DNA from: Thermoanaerobacterales bacterium
GTDB taxonomy: Bacteria > Bacillota > Desulfotomaculia > Desulfotomaculales > JASEER01
DNA length: 39,071 nt
Direction of reading: 5' to 3'
Assembly: GCA_030019475.1 (NCBI GenBank)
Contig: JASEER010000022.1
Location: forward strand, 1 to 39,071
Shown one piece after another: positions 14,664 to 22,110 of the stretch (within the stretch, counting starts at the first letter, position 1; each line of letters begins with the position of its first letter). Both the position numbers and the translations under genes were made by a program. The notes beneath the pieces are model-generated. The model had not been told where the DNA came from. It searched no databases and saw only the letters and a list, made by a program, of their open reading frames with translations.

Positions 14664-15410
14664 CTATGAAGGAACCAATTCCCGGGGGCGGCCGACAGTG
14701 GCCAGGTAGATGACGCCCTCCTCCATCCCGTCCAGGCCCAGGACGGCGTTCAACTGGTCGTCAAAGAAAGCGCCGATGGGGCACGACCCCAGCCCCAGGG
14801 CCGTGGCCGCCAGCAACAGGTTCTGGGCGATATGCCCGGCGTCCAGGTAGACGTAACGGTAGGCGCGGTCACCGTACTTCCAGGCCGCGCGGGCGAAGAC
14901 CGCCGACCAGACGAACACTGCGTCCGCGCGGGCCACAAAACCCTGGTCCAGGGCGGCCTCGGCTATGTTCCGGGCGAAGGAGCCATCCCTGAGTCTCTCC
15001 AGGCAGTGCAGGTCGGCCAGGTAGTGGTAAAGACCCGGCTTAAGCCCTTCCACCCGGCGGACGGCCAGGTAGGTCTCAATGGGGTAGAGGGCGCCGGCCG
15101 AGGGTGCGGCCCGCAGGGCGAACCCCTTTGAACGGCGGGTGATGCCCTGTGTCGTCCATAACAGCTGGGACAATTCCTCCGTGGTTACCGGCGCCGCTCC
15201 GTCGTAGCGCCGCCGGCTGCGGCGGCGGCGGATGACCTCCCACAGCGGCGCACCGCCCTCTTCCTCGGGGGCGGGCAGGGGCACCCTTTCCGTGCCGGCG
15301 TACGCCTTAACCGGCTCCGGCCGTGCCACCGGTACCGGGCGGGAGCGGGCAAGGCCTGAGCGGCTGTGCTTGGTCCGGGCCTGAAAAAGGGGCCCGATCT
15401 CCAGCAGCAT
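14664..15410 (-). CDS. SagB-type nitroreductase-like dehydrogenase
   Basis: The 248-residue protein belongs to the FMN-dependent nitroreductase superfamily, SagB/ThcOx branch: VIRRRRSRRRYDG near residue 60-72, APSAGALYPIE near 105-115, and GHIAQNLLLAATALGLGSCP near 192-211 are the usual landmarks. In thiazole/oxazole peptide pathways such enzymes oxidise azolines, but many lone members have unknown substrates. There is no YcaO gene or precursor peptide nearby, so a bacteriocin role is not supported. The ATG at 15410 follows GGGAGGCGACGG. The last bases abut a PIN toxin remnant, so this may be a recent insertion into a decaying region. Confidence 0.82.
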   Translation of the reverse strand: MLLEIGPLFQARTKHSRSGLARSRPVPVARPEPVKAYAGTERVPLPAPEEEGGAPLWEVIRRRRSRRRYDGAAPVTTEELSQLLWTTQGITRRSKGFALRAAPSAGALYPIETYLAVRRVEGLKPGLYHYLADLHCLERLRDGSFARNIAEAALDQGFVARADAVFVWSAVFARAAWKYGDRAYRYVYLDAGHIAQNLLLAATALGLGSCPIGAFFDDQLNAVLGLDGMEEGVIYLATVGRPRELVPS

Positions 15411-15578
15411 TTTTCCGTCGCCTCCCGATGGCCTCCATGGTCAGCCTTCAATTATATTCTCCTGAAGGCCTAAAGGGTACGTGTTGTAGGGGGTAAGTTG
15501 GGCACGTCCGGATCCCGGTGAATTTGTACATTACCGGTATTCAGATGCCCAACGGATGCCTTGTATGCTTGCCGCGGA

Positions 15579-15815
15579 TCAGGCTAACCCTTCAGGGAGC
15601 GTGATAAAGCCCATCCGCCGGAAGTGGTGGTCAAAAGCCAGGGCGGCCGGGAGCTTGAGCTCATTCATTACCGCGAAACTCGTACAATCGGTGAAAGAGA
15701 AGTCCTTGTCGCTGTACCGGACAAAGAGTTCCCAGGCCCTCTGCCACCTTTCCGGGGTGATCGGCAGCATCTTGACGACCTGCATCATCATCCCCTCCGC
15801 GCTGGGCGAATTCAC
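15579..15815 (-). pseudogene. VapC-like PIN toxin, C-terminal remnant
   Basis: The frame reads ERWQRAWELFVRYSDKDFSF, then TDCTSFAVM and AFDHHFRRMGF: the second half of a VapC-type PIN domain, including the C-terminal acidic residues. The first half with the N-terminal aspartate is absent. It cannot be the other half of the remnant at 14444-14587, because on this strand the C-terminal piece lies upstream of the N-terminal one. The gap 15411-15578 holds nothing else that I recognise. Confidence 0.7.
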
Positions 15816-15846
15816 CTTTCACCCCCTCATTTCCTCCCTCGGCCGA

Positions 15847-16464
15847 TCAGAAGTTGAAGTCTTGGTCTTCTTTCTCCGCCCGGGCCGTGCGCTTACGCCA
15901 GCGAAGACCGCGGCCCTTGAGTTTCTCGGTGAGCCGGCGCGCCCGCTGTTCCAGGCCGCCGTCGAGGGGGGTGATCTCCTCGCGGGCCTCGTCGCTGACG
16001 ACGATGATCTCCTTGCCCAGGGTTCGCAGGGTGCCGGCGGGCATCCAGGAGCGGCCCTTGAGGGTGGCCCCGAGGGAGGACGGCGCGACCTCCAGGCCGG
16101 CGACGGCGCCGGTCGGCGGGTCGATGCCGTAGTCCACCACCGTGCCCAGGATGTCGCCGCTCTCGGTGACGACGCGTGCCCCGACGAGGGGGGTGCGGTC
16201 CTTCCAGAGCTGGACCATCTCCGGCAGGTTGGCGGCCTTCTGGGCGGTCTGGCCGCGGGAGACCGTGACGGCGTTGGCTCCCATGGAGTGGACCTTGGCG
16301 AAGGGGATGAACCTTTGCTCTTTAAACACCCCGCGCCCCTCGACCACCAGGGCGACGAGGGCCTTTGCGGTTGGGTTGAGAATCAGGCCCTTGATGTGGC
16401 CCACCTTCGCCCCTTCCTCCAGGCTGATCACGGGCAGGCCCAGGAGTTCACTGGACTTACGCAC
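15847..16464 (-). CDS. PRC-barrel domain protein
   Basis: This 205-residue protein has two PRC-barrel-like domains: residues about 1-75 (SSELLGLPVISLEEGAKVGHI) and about 88-165 (VGARVVTESGDILGTVVDYG), followed by a basic tail. PRC-barrels are small beta domains found in RimM and the H subunit of photosynthetic reaction centres, and single proteins of this type are frequent in Clostridia with no defined job. The GTG at 16464 follows GGAGGGGTCCC. It stands alone, divergent from the core cluster that starts with bL25. Confidence 0.8.
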   Translation of the reverse strand: MRKSSELLGLPVISLEEGAKVGHIKGLILNPTAKALVALVVEGRGVFKEQRFIPFAKVHSMGANAVTVSRGQTAQKAANLPEMVQLWKDRTPLVGARVVTESGDILGTVVDYGIDPPTGAVAGLEVAPSSLGATLKGRSWMPAGTLRTLGKEIIVVSDEAREEITPLDGGLEQRARRLTEKLKGRGLRWRKRTARAEKEDQDFNF

Positions 16465-16515
16465 GCGGGACCCCTCCTTCTCTCCCGGCCGTTTATGGGA
16501 TTTTATGCCGTTTCC

Positions 16516-16545
16516 TGGTTTTGTATGCCTACCCGGGGTTATAAT
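16516..16545 (+). promoter_or_regulatory. probable promoter of the bL25-pth-mfd operon
   Basis: A perfect TATAAT lies at 16540-16545, with only a weak -35 (TGGTTT, 16516-16521, 18-base spacer). The predicted start leaves a very short leader, since the ATG is at 16567. Confidence 0.45.
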
Positions 16546-16566
16546 TTAACGAGGAGGCGATTATGC

Positions 16567-17199
16567 ATGGCTACAGAACACCTTGATGTCGTGGTGCGTG
16601 AAGGGCGGGGACGGAGCTGCCGCAACCGGCTGCGGGCCGAGGGGAAGATTCCGGCCGTTGTTTACGGCCGCGCGGTCGGCAGCCTCCCGGTGGAAGTCGA
16701 GACGCGGGCCGTGGAGCGGCTTATCGACCGGCACGGCGCCGGCGGCCTGGTGGAACTCGGCCTGAAGGGCGGCGGACGGGTCAAGAAGTATCATGCGATC
16801 ATCAAGGACATCCAGTATCACCCTATTAAAAGGCACCTTCAGCACGTAGATTTCCAGCAGATCTCCCTGAAGGAGGATGTCACCACCCACGTTCCGCTGC
16901 GCCTGGTGGGCGAGGCCCCGGGGGCGAAGAAGGGCGGGGTCGTGGAACAGCACCTGCGGCAGGTCGAGGTCTCCTGCCTGCCGACCCGGATCCCGGAGGC
17001 GATCGATGTCGACATCTCCGGCCTGGATCTCGGGGAGAGCCTTCACGTAAAAGACGTCAACGTCCCCGAAGGGGTCCGGCTGTTGACCGACGAGGAGATC
17101 AGCGTGGTTTCGATCAGCGCCCCGCGGCGCGAGGCCCTGGAGCCTGAAGCCGCCGAGGCTGAAGAGAAGGCCGCTGAAACCCCGCCGGCGGAAGAATGA
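16567..17199 (+). CDS. rplY: 50S ribosomal protein bL25, long Ctc/TL5 form
   Basis: A 210-residue protein with the N-terminal 5S-rRNA-binding domain (about residues 5-95: RGRSCRNRLRAEGKIPAVVYG) and the C-terminal TL5 domain (about 100-190), ending in an acidic, Glu/Ala-rich tail. Ctc-type proteins bind 5S rRNA in the large subunit. The ATG at 16567 has GAGGAGG nine bases upstream; a much longer open frame to 15556 on the same strand is antisense to other genes and not part of it. The stop overlaps pth by four bases. This is the first gene of the conserved core part of the window. Confidence 0.92.
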   Translation: MATEHLDVVVREGRGRSCRNRLRAEGKIPAVVYGRAVGSLPVEVETRAVERLIDRHGAGGLVELGLKGGGRVKKYHAIIKDIQYHPIKRHLQHVDFQQISLKEDVTTHVPLRLVGEAPGAKKGGVVEQHLRQVEVSCLPTRIPEAIDVDISGLDLGESLHVKDVNVPEGVRLLTDEEISVVSISAPRREALEPEAAEAEEKAAETPPAEE

Positions 17200-17777
17200 T
17201 CGGCCTTGTTGTGGGGTTGGGCAACCCGGGCGGGGCATATGTGCGCACGCGGCATAACGTAGGGTTCATGGTTATTGACCAACTGGCGCGTATGCTCCGG
17301 GTTTCCGTTTCCCGGAGGCAGGGAGAGGCCCTGACCGGTGAGGCCGCCGTCCGGGGACGGCGGGTGCTCCTGGCCAAACCGCAGACCTACATGAACCTGA
17401 GCGGCAACGCCGTGGGCGCCCTGTCCCGGCGTTTAAGGCTGCTCCCGGAGGAGATCCTGGTCGTCAGCGACGACATGGACCTGCCGTTCGGGCGCCTGCG
17501 CCTGCGCCCCGGAGGGGGCGCGGGCGGCCACCGCGGCCTGGTCTCGATTATTGAGGCCCTCGGCACGGACCGTTTTCCCCGTCTGCGCGTGGGCATCGGG
17601 CGCGGCGAGGAGGCGGTCGGGCACGTCCTGGGCGGGTTTACGCCGGCCGAGGATGCCGTCCTGGACCGGGTGCTGGAGACGGCGGCGCGGGCGGTGCTGA
17701 CGGTATGCGCCGACGGGCTGGACCGGGCGATGAACCTCTTCAACCGCTGGGGGATCGAGGCGGAAATCCAGCAATAA
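17196..17777 (+). CDS. pth: peptidyl-tRNA hydrolase
   Basis: At 193 residues it has the family's usual length. It cleaves peptidyl-tRNAs released from stalled ribosomes. Key features are VGLGNPGGAYVRTRHNVGF with Asn9 and the catalytic His20, PQTYMNLSG with the substrate-binding Asn, and SDDMDLPFGRLRLRPGGG followed by GGHRGL. The ATG overlaps the rplY stop. pth next to ctc and mfd is a widely conserved Firmicute arrangement. A short GAAGTGAGAAGTGAG run lies at 17789-17803, ahead of mfd. Confidence 0.95.
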   Translation: MIGLVVGLGNPGGAYVRTRHNVGFMVIDQLARMLRVSVSRRQGEALTGEAAVRGRRVLLAKPQTYMNLSGNAVGALSRRLRLLPEEILVVSDDMDLPFGRLRLRPGGGAGGHRGLVSIIEALGTDRFPRLRVGIGRGEEAVGHVLGGFTPAEDAVLDRVLETAARAVLTVCADGLDRAMNLFNRWGIEAEIQQ

Positions 17778-17811
17778 GGCTTTTGACGGAAGTGAGAAGT
17801 GAGCGAAAGGG

Positions 17812-20800
17812 ATGCGTTTTCTTGTTGATTTGATCGCGGCCGTACCGGCCTTGAAGGGTCTGGGGGAACCGGCCGGCCGGGCGCCGGTGCGCGACCACGT
17901 CCACGGCGCCGGCGGGAGTCACCAGGCCCTCCTCGGAGCCGTCCTGGGGCGGCGGGACAAGCCGCTCCTGGTGGTCACGCCGGGCGAAAAAGAAGCGTTG
18001 CAGATTGCCGAGAACCTCGGGCACTTGCTCCCCGACAGGGGGGTCTTTTTGCTTCCTTCATGGGAAATACTCCCAGTACAGGTTCTCGCCTACAGCAGAC
18101 ACATCATTGTTCCCCGCCTGCGCGCCCTGGAGGCCTTGAGCCGCGGGCTGAACCCGGTCGTGGTGGCCCCGGTGGAAGGCCTGGCCCGGCGGCTCCCGCC
18201 CCCCGCTGCGCTACGGGAGAGCGTTTTCTCCTTGCGCCGCGGCGCCGAGGCGGACCCCGAGGACCTGCGCCTGCGCCTGGTGACGCTGGGCTACGAGGCC
18301 GTGGCGCGGGTGGAGGGGGAGGGCCAGTTCGCCTCCCGGGGCGGCATCCTCGACGTCTTTCCCTCCACCGCCGCCCAGCCGGTGCGCCTCGAGTTCTGGG
18401 GCGATGAGATCGTCTCCATGCGCCTCTTCGATCCCGAGACCCAGCGTTCGGAGTCCGAGGTCGAAGAGGTGCCGGTGGCTCCCCTGCACGAGGTCGTTGT
18501 CCTTGATCACGGGCGGTGGGAATCCGCGCGGCGGGCCCTGGAACAGGACGGCGCCGCCCTGCTGAAGAAGCTGAAGGGCGCAGGCCGCGAGCAGGACGCC
18601 GCCTACCTCGGCGAGCATTTGCCCGAAGTCCTCGCCCGGATGGAACAGCGGCAGTATTTTCCCGGGATCGAGGAATTCCTGGACTACTTCTACCCCGAGG
18701 CGGTGTCTTTCTTCGCTTATCTCCCGCCGGGGACTATGGCTCTGGTAGCGGAACCGGACCGCATGGCGGAGGTGGGACAGCGCTTCGAACAGCAGCGCGT
18801 CCAGGGGTACGGTTCCCTGCTCGAACAGGGGCGCGCCCTGCCCCGCCAGTACCGGGCCTACCTGTCCTGGCCGGAAATAATGCAGGGGATCACCGCCCTG
18901 CCCCTGGTTTACGCCACCTTTCTCCCCAGGGTGGCCGCCTTTCCCCCACCCGGGCGCACGTTCCACTTCCTCGTCAAGGGGCTGCCGGGGACCCTGGGCC
19001 GGGCGGATGCGCTGGTAGGGGACATCCAGTCCTGGCGCCACCGGGGCTACGCCGTGGGATTGCTGGCCGGGAGCGCGGAACGCGCCAAAAAGCTCGTCAC
19101 CGCCCTGCGCCGCAGCGGGGTGGACGCCTTCGAGAGCGCCGACCTTTCGGAACTGGTTCCCGGGAACGTGGCCGTCAACGCCGGTAAACTCTCTCAGGGC
19201 TTTGAGGTGCCCGATGCCCGGCTGGCCGTCTTCACCGAGCCGGAAATCTACGGGAAGCGCCTCTATGACCGGCAAAAGCCCTACCGCAAGGAAACCCGGA
19301 CCCTCGCCGAACTGGACCTGAACCCGGGGGACTACGTCGTCCATGTCAACCACGGCATCGGGCGCTACCTGGGCATCACCCTGCTGGAGATCGGCGGGGT
19401 CAAGCGGGAGTACCTGCAGGTCAAGTACGCTGGCGAAGACAAGCTTTACGTTCCCACCGACCAGCTGGGGATGGTCCAGAAGTACATCGGGGCCGAGGGC
19501 GAGGTTCCCCGCCTCTCGCGCCTCGGCGGCACCGACTGGGCCCGCGCCAAGAGGCGGGTGCGCGAGGCCGTGCGCGAGATGGCGCAGGACCTGGTCAACC
19601 TCTACGCCGCACGCCAGTCGCTGGCAGGGTTCGCCTTCCCGTCCGACACCCCCTGGCAGGGCGAGTTCGAGCAGGCCTTCCCCTACCAGGAAACCCCCGA
19701 CCAGATCCGGGCCATCGCGGAGATCAAGAAGGACATGGAACGGCCGCGGCCCATGGACCGCCTGCTGTGCGGGGACGTGGGCTACGGGAAGACCGAGGTC
19801 GCCATGCGCGCCGCCTTCAAGGCGGTGACGGCGGGCAAACAGGTCGCCGTCCTGGTCCCGACCACCGTTCTGGCCCAGCAGCATTACAATACCTTCCGCG
19901 AGCGTTTCACGGGCTATCCGGTCAAGATCGACGTGCTGAGCCGCTTCAGGTCCCCGCGGGAGCAGCGCGAGGTCCTCACCGGCCTGTCCCGCGGGAGCAT
20001 CGACATCGTCATCGGGACGCACCGCCTGGTCCAGGATGACGTCACGTTCAAAGACCTCGGGCTGGTCGTCGTGGACGAGGAACAGCGTTTCGGGGTGCTG
20101 CACAAGGAAAGGCTGAAGATCCTCTACCCCCGGGTGGACGTCCTGACCCTTACGGCGACCCCCATCCCGCGCACTCTCTACATGTCCCTCATCGGCATCC
20201 GGGACACCAGCGTCCTCGAGACCCCGCCCCGGGACCGTTTCCCGGTACAGACCTACGTCCTGGAGGAGGACCCGGTCATCATCCGGGAGGCCGTCGTCCG
20301 CGAGCTGGGGCGGGGCGGCCAGGTATATTTCGTGCACAACCGTGTCATGGAACTGGACCGGGTGGCGGGCTGGGTGCAGGATCTGGTGCCCGAGGCGCGG
20401 GTGGCGATGGCCCACGGCCAGATGCGCGAGGACGACCTGGAGCAGGTCATGGTCGACTTTAACAACGGCGAATACGACATCCTGGTCTGCACGACCATTA
20501 TTGAGTCCGGGCTTGACATCCCGAACGTCAACACCCTGATCGTCAAGGACAGCGACCAGCTCGGCCTGGCCCAGCTTTACCAGCTGCGGGGCCGTGTCGG
20601 CCGTTCCAACCGCCTGGCTTACGCCTACCTGACTTTCCGCCGGGAGCGGATCCTGGCCGAGGCGGCCGAGAAACGCCTGGCCGCCGTCCGCGACTTCACC
20701 GACTTCGGCAGCGGGTACCGCCTGGCGAAGCGGGACCTGGAGATCCGCGGCGCGGGCAACCTCCTCGGCACCGAGCAGCACGGGCACATTTCGGTGGTCG

Positions 20801-21327
20801 GCTTTGAGATGTACTGCCGCCTGCTGGAGGAGGCGGTTCGCGAACTCAAGGGTGAAGCCCCGGTGCCGGAGGTCGACACGGTCGTCGAGCTGCCGGTGAC
20901 CGCCTTCCTGCCCGACGACTACATTCAGGACGCCGAGGAGAAGGTGCGCCTCTACCATCTTCTGGCCGGGGTCAAGGACCCCGCGGCGGTGGATGACCTG
21001 GCGGCCGAATTGCAGGACCGCTTCGGGCGGCCGCCGGCGCCGGTGGCCAACCTCCTGGCCGTGGCCCGCATCCGGGCGCGGGCACGGCGGCTCGGCATCA
21101 AGGCCGTCAACCGCCAGGACTGGTTCCTCCGCTTCGTCCTGGCCCCCGAGCACGCCCTGACCGGGGAAAGGCTGGTGGCCGCCACCCGTGAATACCCGGG
21201 GCGCTTGCGCTTCAAGGAGGACGAGGACCAGTTCGAGATCCGGCTGCGGGTGCCCCCGCGCCTCGAACCCGAGGGTGTGCTGCGTGAAGTCGAGGGATTC
21301 TTCGAATGCCTGGAAAAAAATGAATAA
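17812..21327 (+). CDS. mfd: transcription-repair coupling factor
   Basis: A 1171-residue protein that removes stalled RNA polymerase from damaged DNA and recruits UvrA. Domains in order: UvrB-like module (about 1-340), linker domain, RNA-polymerase-interacting CarD-like domain (about 498-580, LNPGDYVVHVNHGIGRYLGI), RecG-like helicase domains with Walker A GDVGYGKT (near 653-660), DEEQ box (near 751) and QLRGRVGR (near 924), then a C-terminal UvrA-binding domain (about 1010-1130). Length and order are standard. The ATG at 17812 has GCGAAAGG close upstream, a short spacing. Its last codons overlap a candidate sigma-G promoter for spoVT. Confidence 0.96.
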   Translation: MRFLVDLIAAVPALKGLGEPAGRAPVRDHVHGAGGSHQALLGAVLGRRDKPLLVVTPGEKEALQIAENLGHLLPDRGVFLLPSWEILPVQVLAYSRHIIVPRLRALEALSRGLNPVVVAPVEGLARRLPPPAALRESVFSLRRGAEADPEDLRLRLVTLGYEAVARVEGEGQFASRGGILDVFPSTAAQPVRLEFWGDEIVSMRLFDPETQRSESEVEEVPVAPLHEVVVLDHGRWESARRALEQDGAALLKKLKGAGREQDAAYLGEHLPEVLARMEQRQYFPGIEEFLDYFYPEAVSFFAYLPPGTMALVAEPDRMAEVGQRFEQQRVQGYGSLLEQGRALPRQYRAYLSWPEIMQGITALPLVYATFLPRVAAFPPPGRTFHFLVKGLPGTLGRADALVGDIQSWRHRGYAVGLLAGSAERAKKLVTALRRSGVDAFESADLSELVPGNVAVNAGKLSQGFEVPDARLAVFTEPEIYGKRLYDRQKPYRKETRTLAELDLNPGDYVVHVNHGIGRYLGITLLEIGGVKREYLQVKYAGEDKLYVPTDQLGMVQKYIGAEGEVPRLSRLGGTDWARAKRRVREAVREMAQDLVNLYAARQSLAGFAFPSDTPWQGEFEQAFPYQETPDQIRAIAEIKKDMERPRPMDRLLCGDVGYGKTEVAMRAAFKAVTAGKQVAVLVPTTVLAQQHYNTFRERFTGYPVKIDVLSRFRSPREQREVLTGLSRGSIDIVIGTHRLVQDDVTFKDLGLVVVDEEQRFGVLHKERLKILYPRVDVLTLTATPIPRTLYMSLIGIRDTSVLETPPRDRFPVQTYVLEEDPVIIREAVVRELGRGGQVYFVHNRVMELDRVAGWVQDLVPEARVAMAHGQMREDDLEQVMVDFNNGEYDILVCTTIIESGLDIPNVNTLIVKDSDQLGLAQLYQLRGRVGRSNRLAYAYLTFRRERILAEAAEKRLAAVRDFTDFGSGYRLAKRDLEIRGAGNLLGTEQHGHISVVGFEMYCRLLEEAVRELKGEAPVPEVDTVVELPVTAFLPDDYIQDAEEKVRLYHLLAGVKDPAAVDDLAAELQDRFGRPPAPVANLLAVARIRARARRLGIKAVNRQDWFLRFVLAPEHALTGERLVAATREYPGRLRFKEDEDQFEIRLRVPPRLEPEGVLREVEGFFECLEKNE

Positions 21328-21351
21328 ACCAAAATGACCGGCTGTATACTA
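21321..21351 (+). promoter_or_regulatory. candidate sigma-G promoter of spoVT
   Basis: TGAATA (21321-21326) and TATACTA (21345-21351) are spaced by 18 bases, one base off the B. subtilis sigma-G pattern (TGAATA and CATACTA). It lies 50 bases ahead of spoVT, which is sigma-G dependent in B. subtilis, and overlaps the mfd stop codon. Confidence 0.6.
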
Positions 21352-21401
21352 TTCGCAGGAAGAACGCACAATCCTATGTAGAAAAGGAGGGACGGAAGTC
21401 A

Positions 21402-21962
21402 ATGAAGGCAACGGGCATTGTACGCCGCATTGATGACCTGGGACGGGTGGTCATCCCGAAGGAAATTCGCCGCACGCTTCGCATCAGAGAAGGCGACCCC
21501 CTGGAGATCTTCGTGGACCGGGACGGCGAGGTGATCCTGAAGAAGTACTCGCCGATCGGGGAACTCGGGGATTTCGCCAAGGAATACGCCGATTCCCTCT
21601 ATGAGGCTACCGGACATATCGCCTGCATCGCCGACCGGGACGCGATCATCGCCGTCTCGGGCGCCCCCAAGAAGGAGTTCCTGAACAAACCTGTCGGCCC
21701 GGCCGTGGAAAAGGTCATGGAGGACCGCAAACCGGTGATCATCAATGCCCCGGGCGAAGACGCCCTCTGCAAGGAGTGCCTGGCGGTCGACAACGGTGAG
21801 TGCCGCTACACGGCCGAGGTCATCGCCCCGATCATCGCCGAGGGCGACCCGATCGGCGCCGTGATGCTCATCTCCAAGGAGCCGAACATCAAGATGGGCC
21901 AGTTGGAGCTGAAACTGGCCGAGACCGCCGCGGGCTTCCTGGCCAAACAGATGGAGCAGTAG
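21402..21962 (+). CDS. spoVT: stage V sporulation protein T
   Basis: The 186-residue protein has an AbrB-type swapped-hairpin DNA-binding domain at residues 1-50 (MKATGIVRRIDDLGRVVIPK, IRRTLRIREGDPLEIF) and a GAF-like C-terminal domain (about 60-180). It regulates forespore genes late in sporulation. Length is close to the usual 178. AAAAGGAGGGACGG precedes the ATG. It follows mfd as in Bacillus. A hairpin and terminator at 22022-22097 end the transcript. Confidence 0.95.
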   Translation: MKATGIVRRIDDLGRVVIPKEIRRTLRIREGDPLEIFVDRDGEVILKKYSPIGELGDFAKEYADSLYEATGHIACIADRDAIIAVSGAPKKEFLNKPVGPAVEKVMEDRKPVIINAPGEDALCKECLAVDNGECRYTAEVIAPIIAEGDPIGAVMLISKEPNIKMGQLELKLAETAAGFLAKQMEQ

Positions 21963-21995
21963 GACGGTCGTCGGTCGTCAGGCGTCGGGCGTCGG
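21963..21995 (+). repeat. short GTCG-rich tandem repeat after spoVT
   Basis: Degenerate repeats of GTCGTCGG/GGCGTCGGG directly after the spoVT stop. Together with the GAAGTGAGAAGTGAG run at 17789-17803 it belongs to the class of short intergenic tandem repeats seen in such genomes. Confidence 0.5.
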
Positions 21996-22021
21996 ATTCG
22001 AAGGGATGGAGCGAAAATGGT

Positions 22022-22097
22022 TTGCCATGCCGTGTGAATTATGGCAATCTAAGATCAGGTCAATCCGTTTAAAATGGCCGTAAGGCCATTCTTTTTT
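22022..22097 (+). terminator. tandem hairpins and intrinsic terminator of spoVT
   Basis: TTGCCAT (22022-22028) pairs with ATGGCAA (22041-22047). The second stem AATGGCC-GTAA-GGCCATT (22073-22090) is followed by C and six T (22092-22097), a standard Rho-independent terminator. The T-run overlaps the leader of mazG. Confidence 0.85.
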
Positions 22098-22110
22098 GGA
22101 GGTGTGACGG

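Noticed and set aside
14664-15410. Thiazole/oxazole-modified peptide cluster
   Set aside because: Only the SagB-like gene is present; no YcaO, precursor peptide or dedicated transporter adjoins it.
16517-16545. Sigma-B-like promoter for the ctc/rplY gene
   Set aside because: GTTTTG and GGGTTA resemble sigma-B boxes only loosely, and sigma-B is not expected in this kind of Clostridia; the perfect TATAAT fits sigma-A better.
15556-16566. Upstream extension of bL25 by about 337 residues
   Set aside because: It runs antisense through the PRC-barrel gene and a PIN remnant; the ATG at 16567 has a good ribosome site and gives the family's normal N-terminus.
18211-21153. 980-codon open frame antisense to mfd
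   Set aside because: Shadow of a GC-rich gene in the opposite strand; mfd on the plus strand has complete family motifs.
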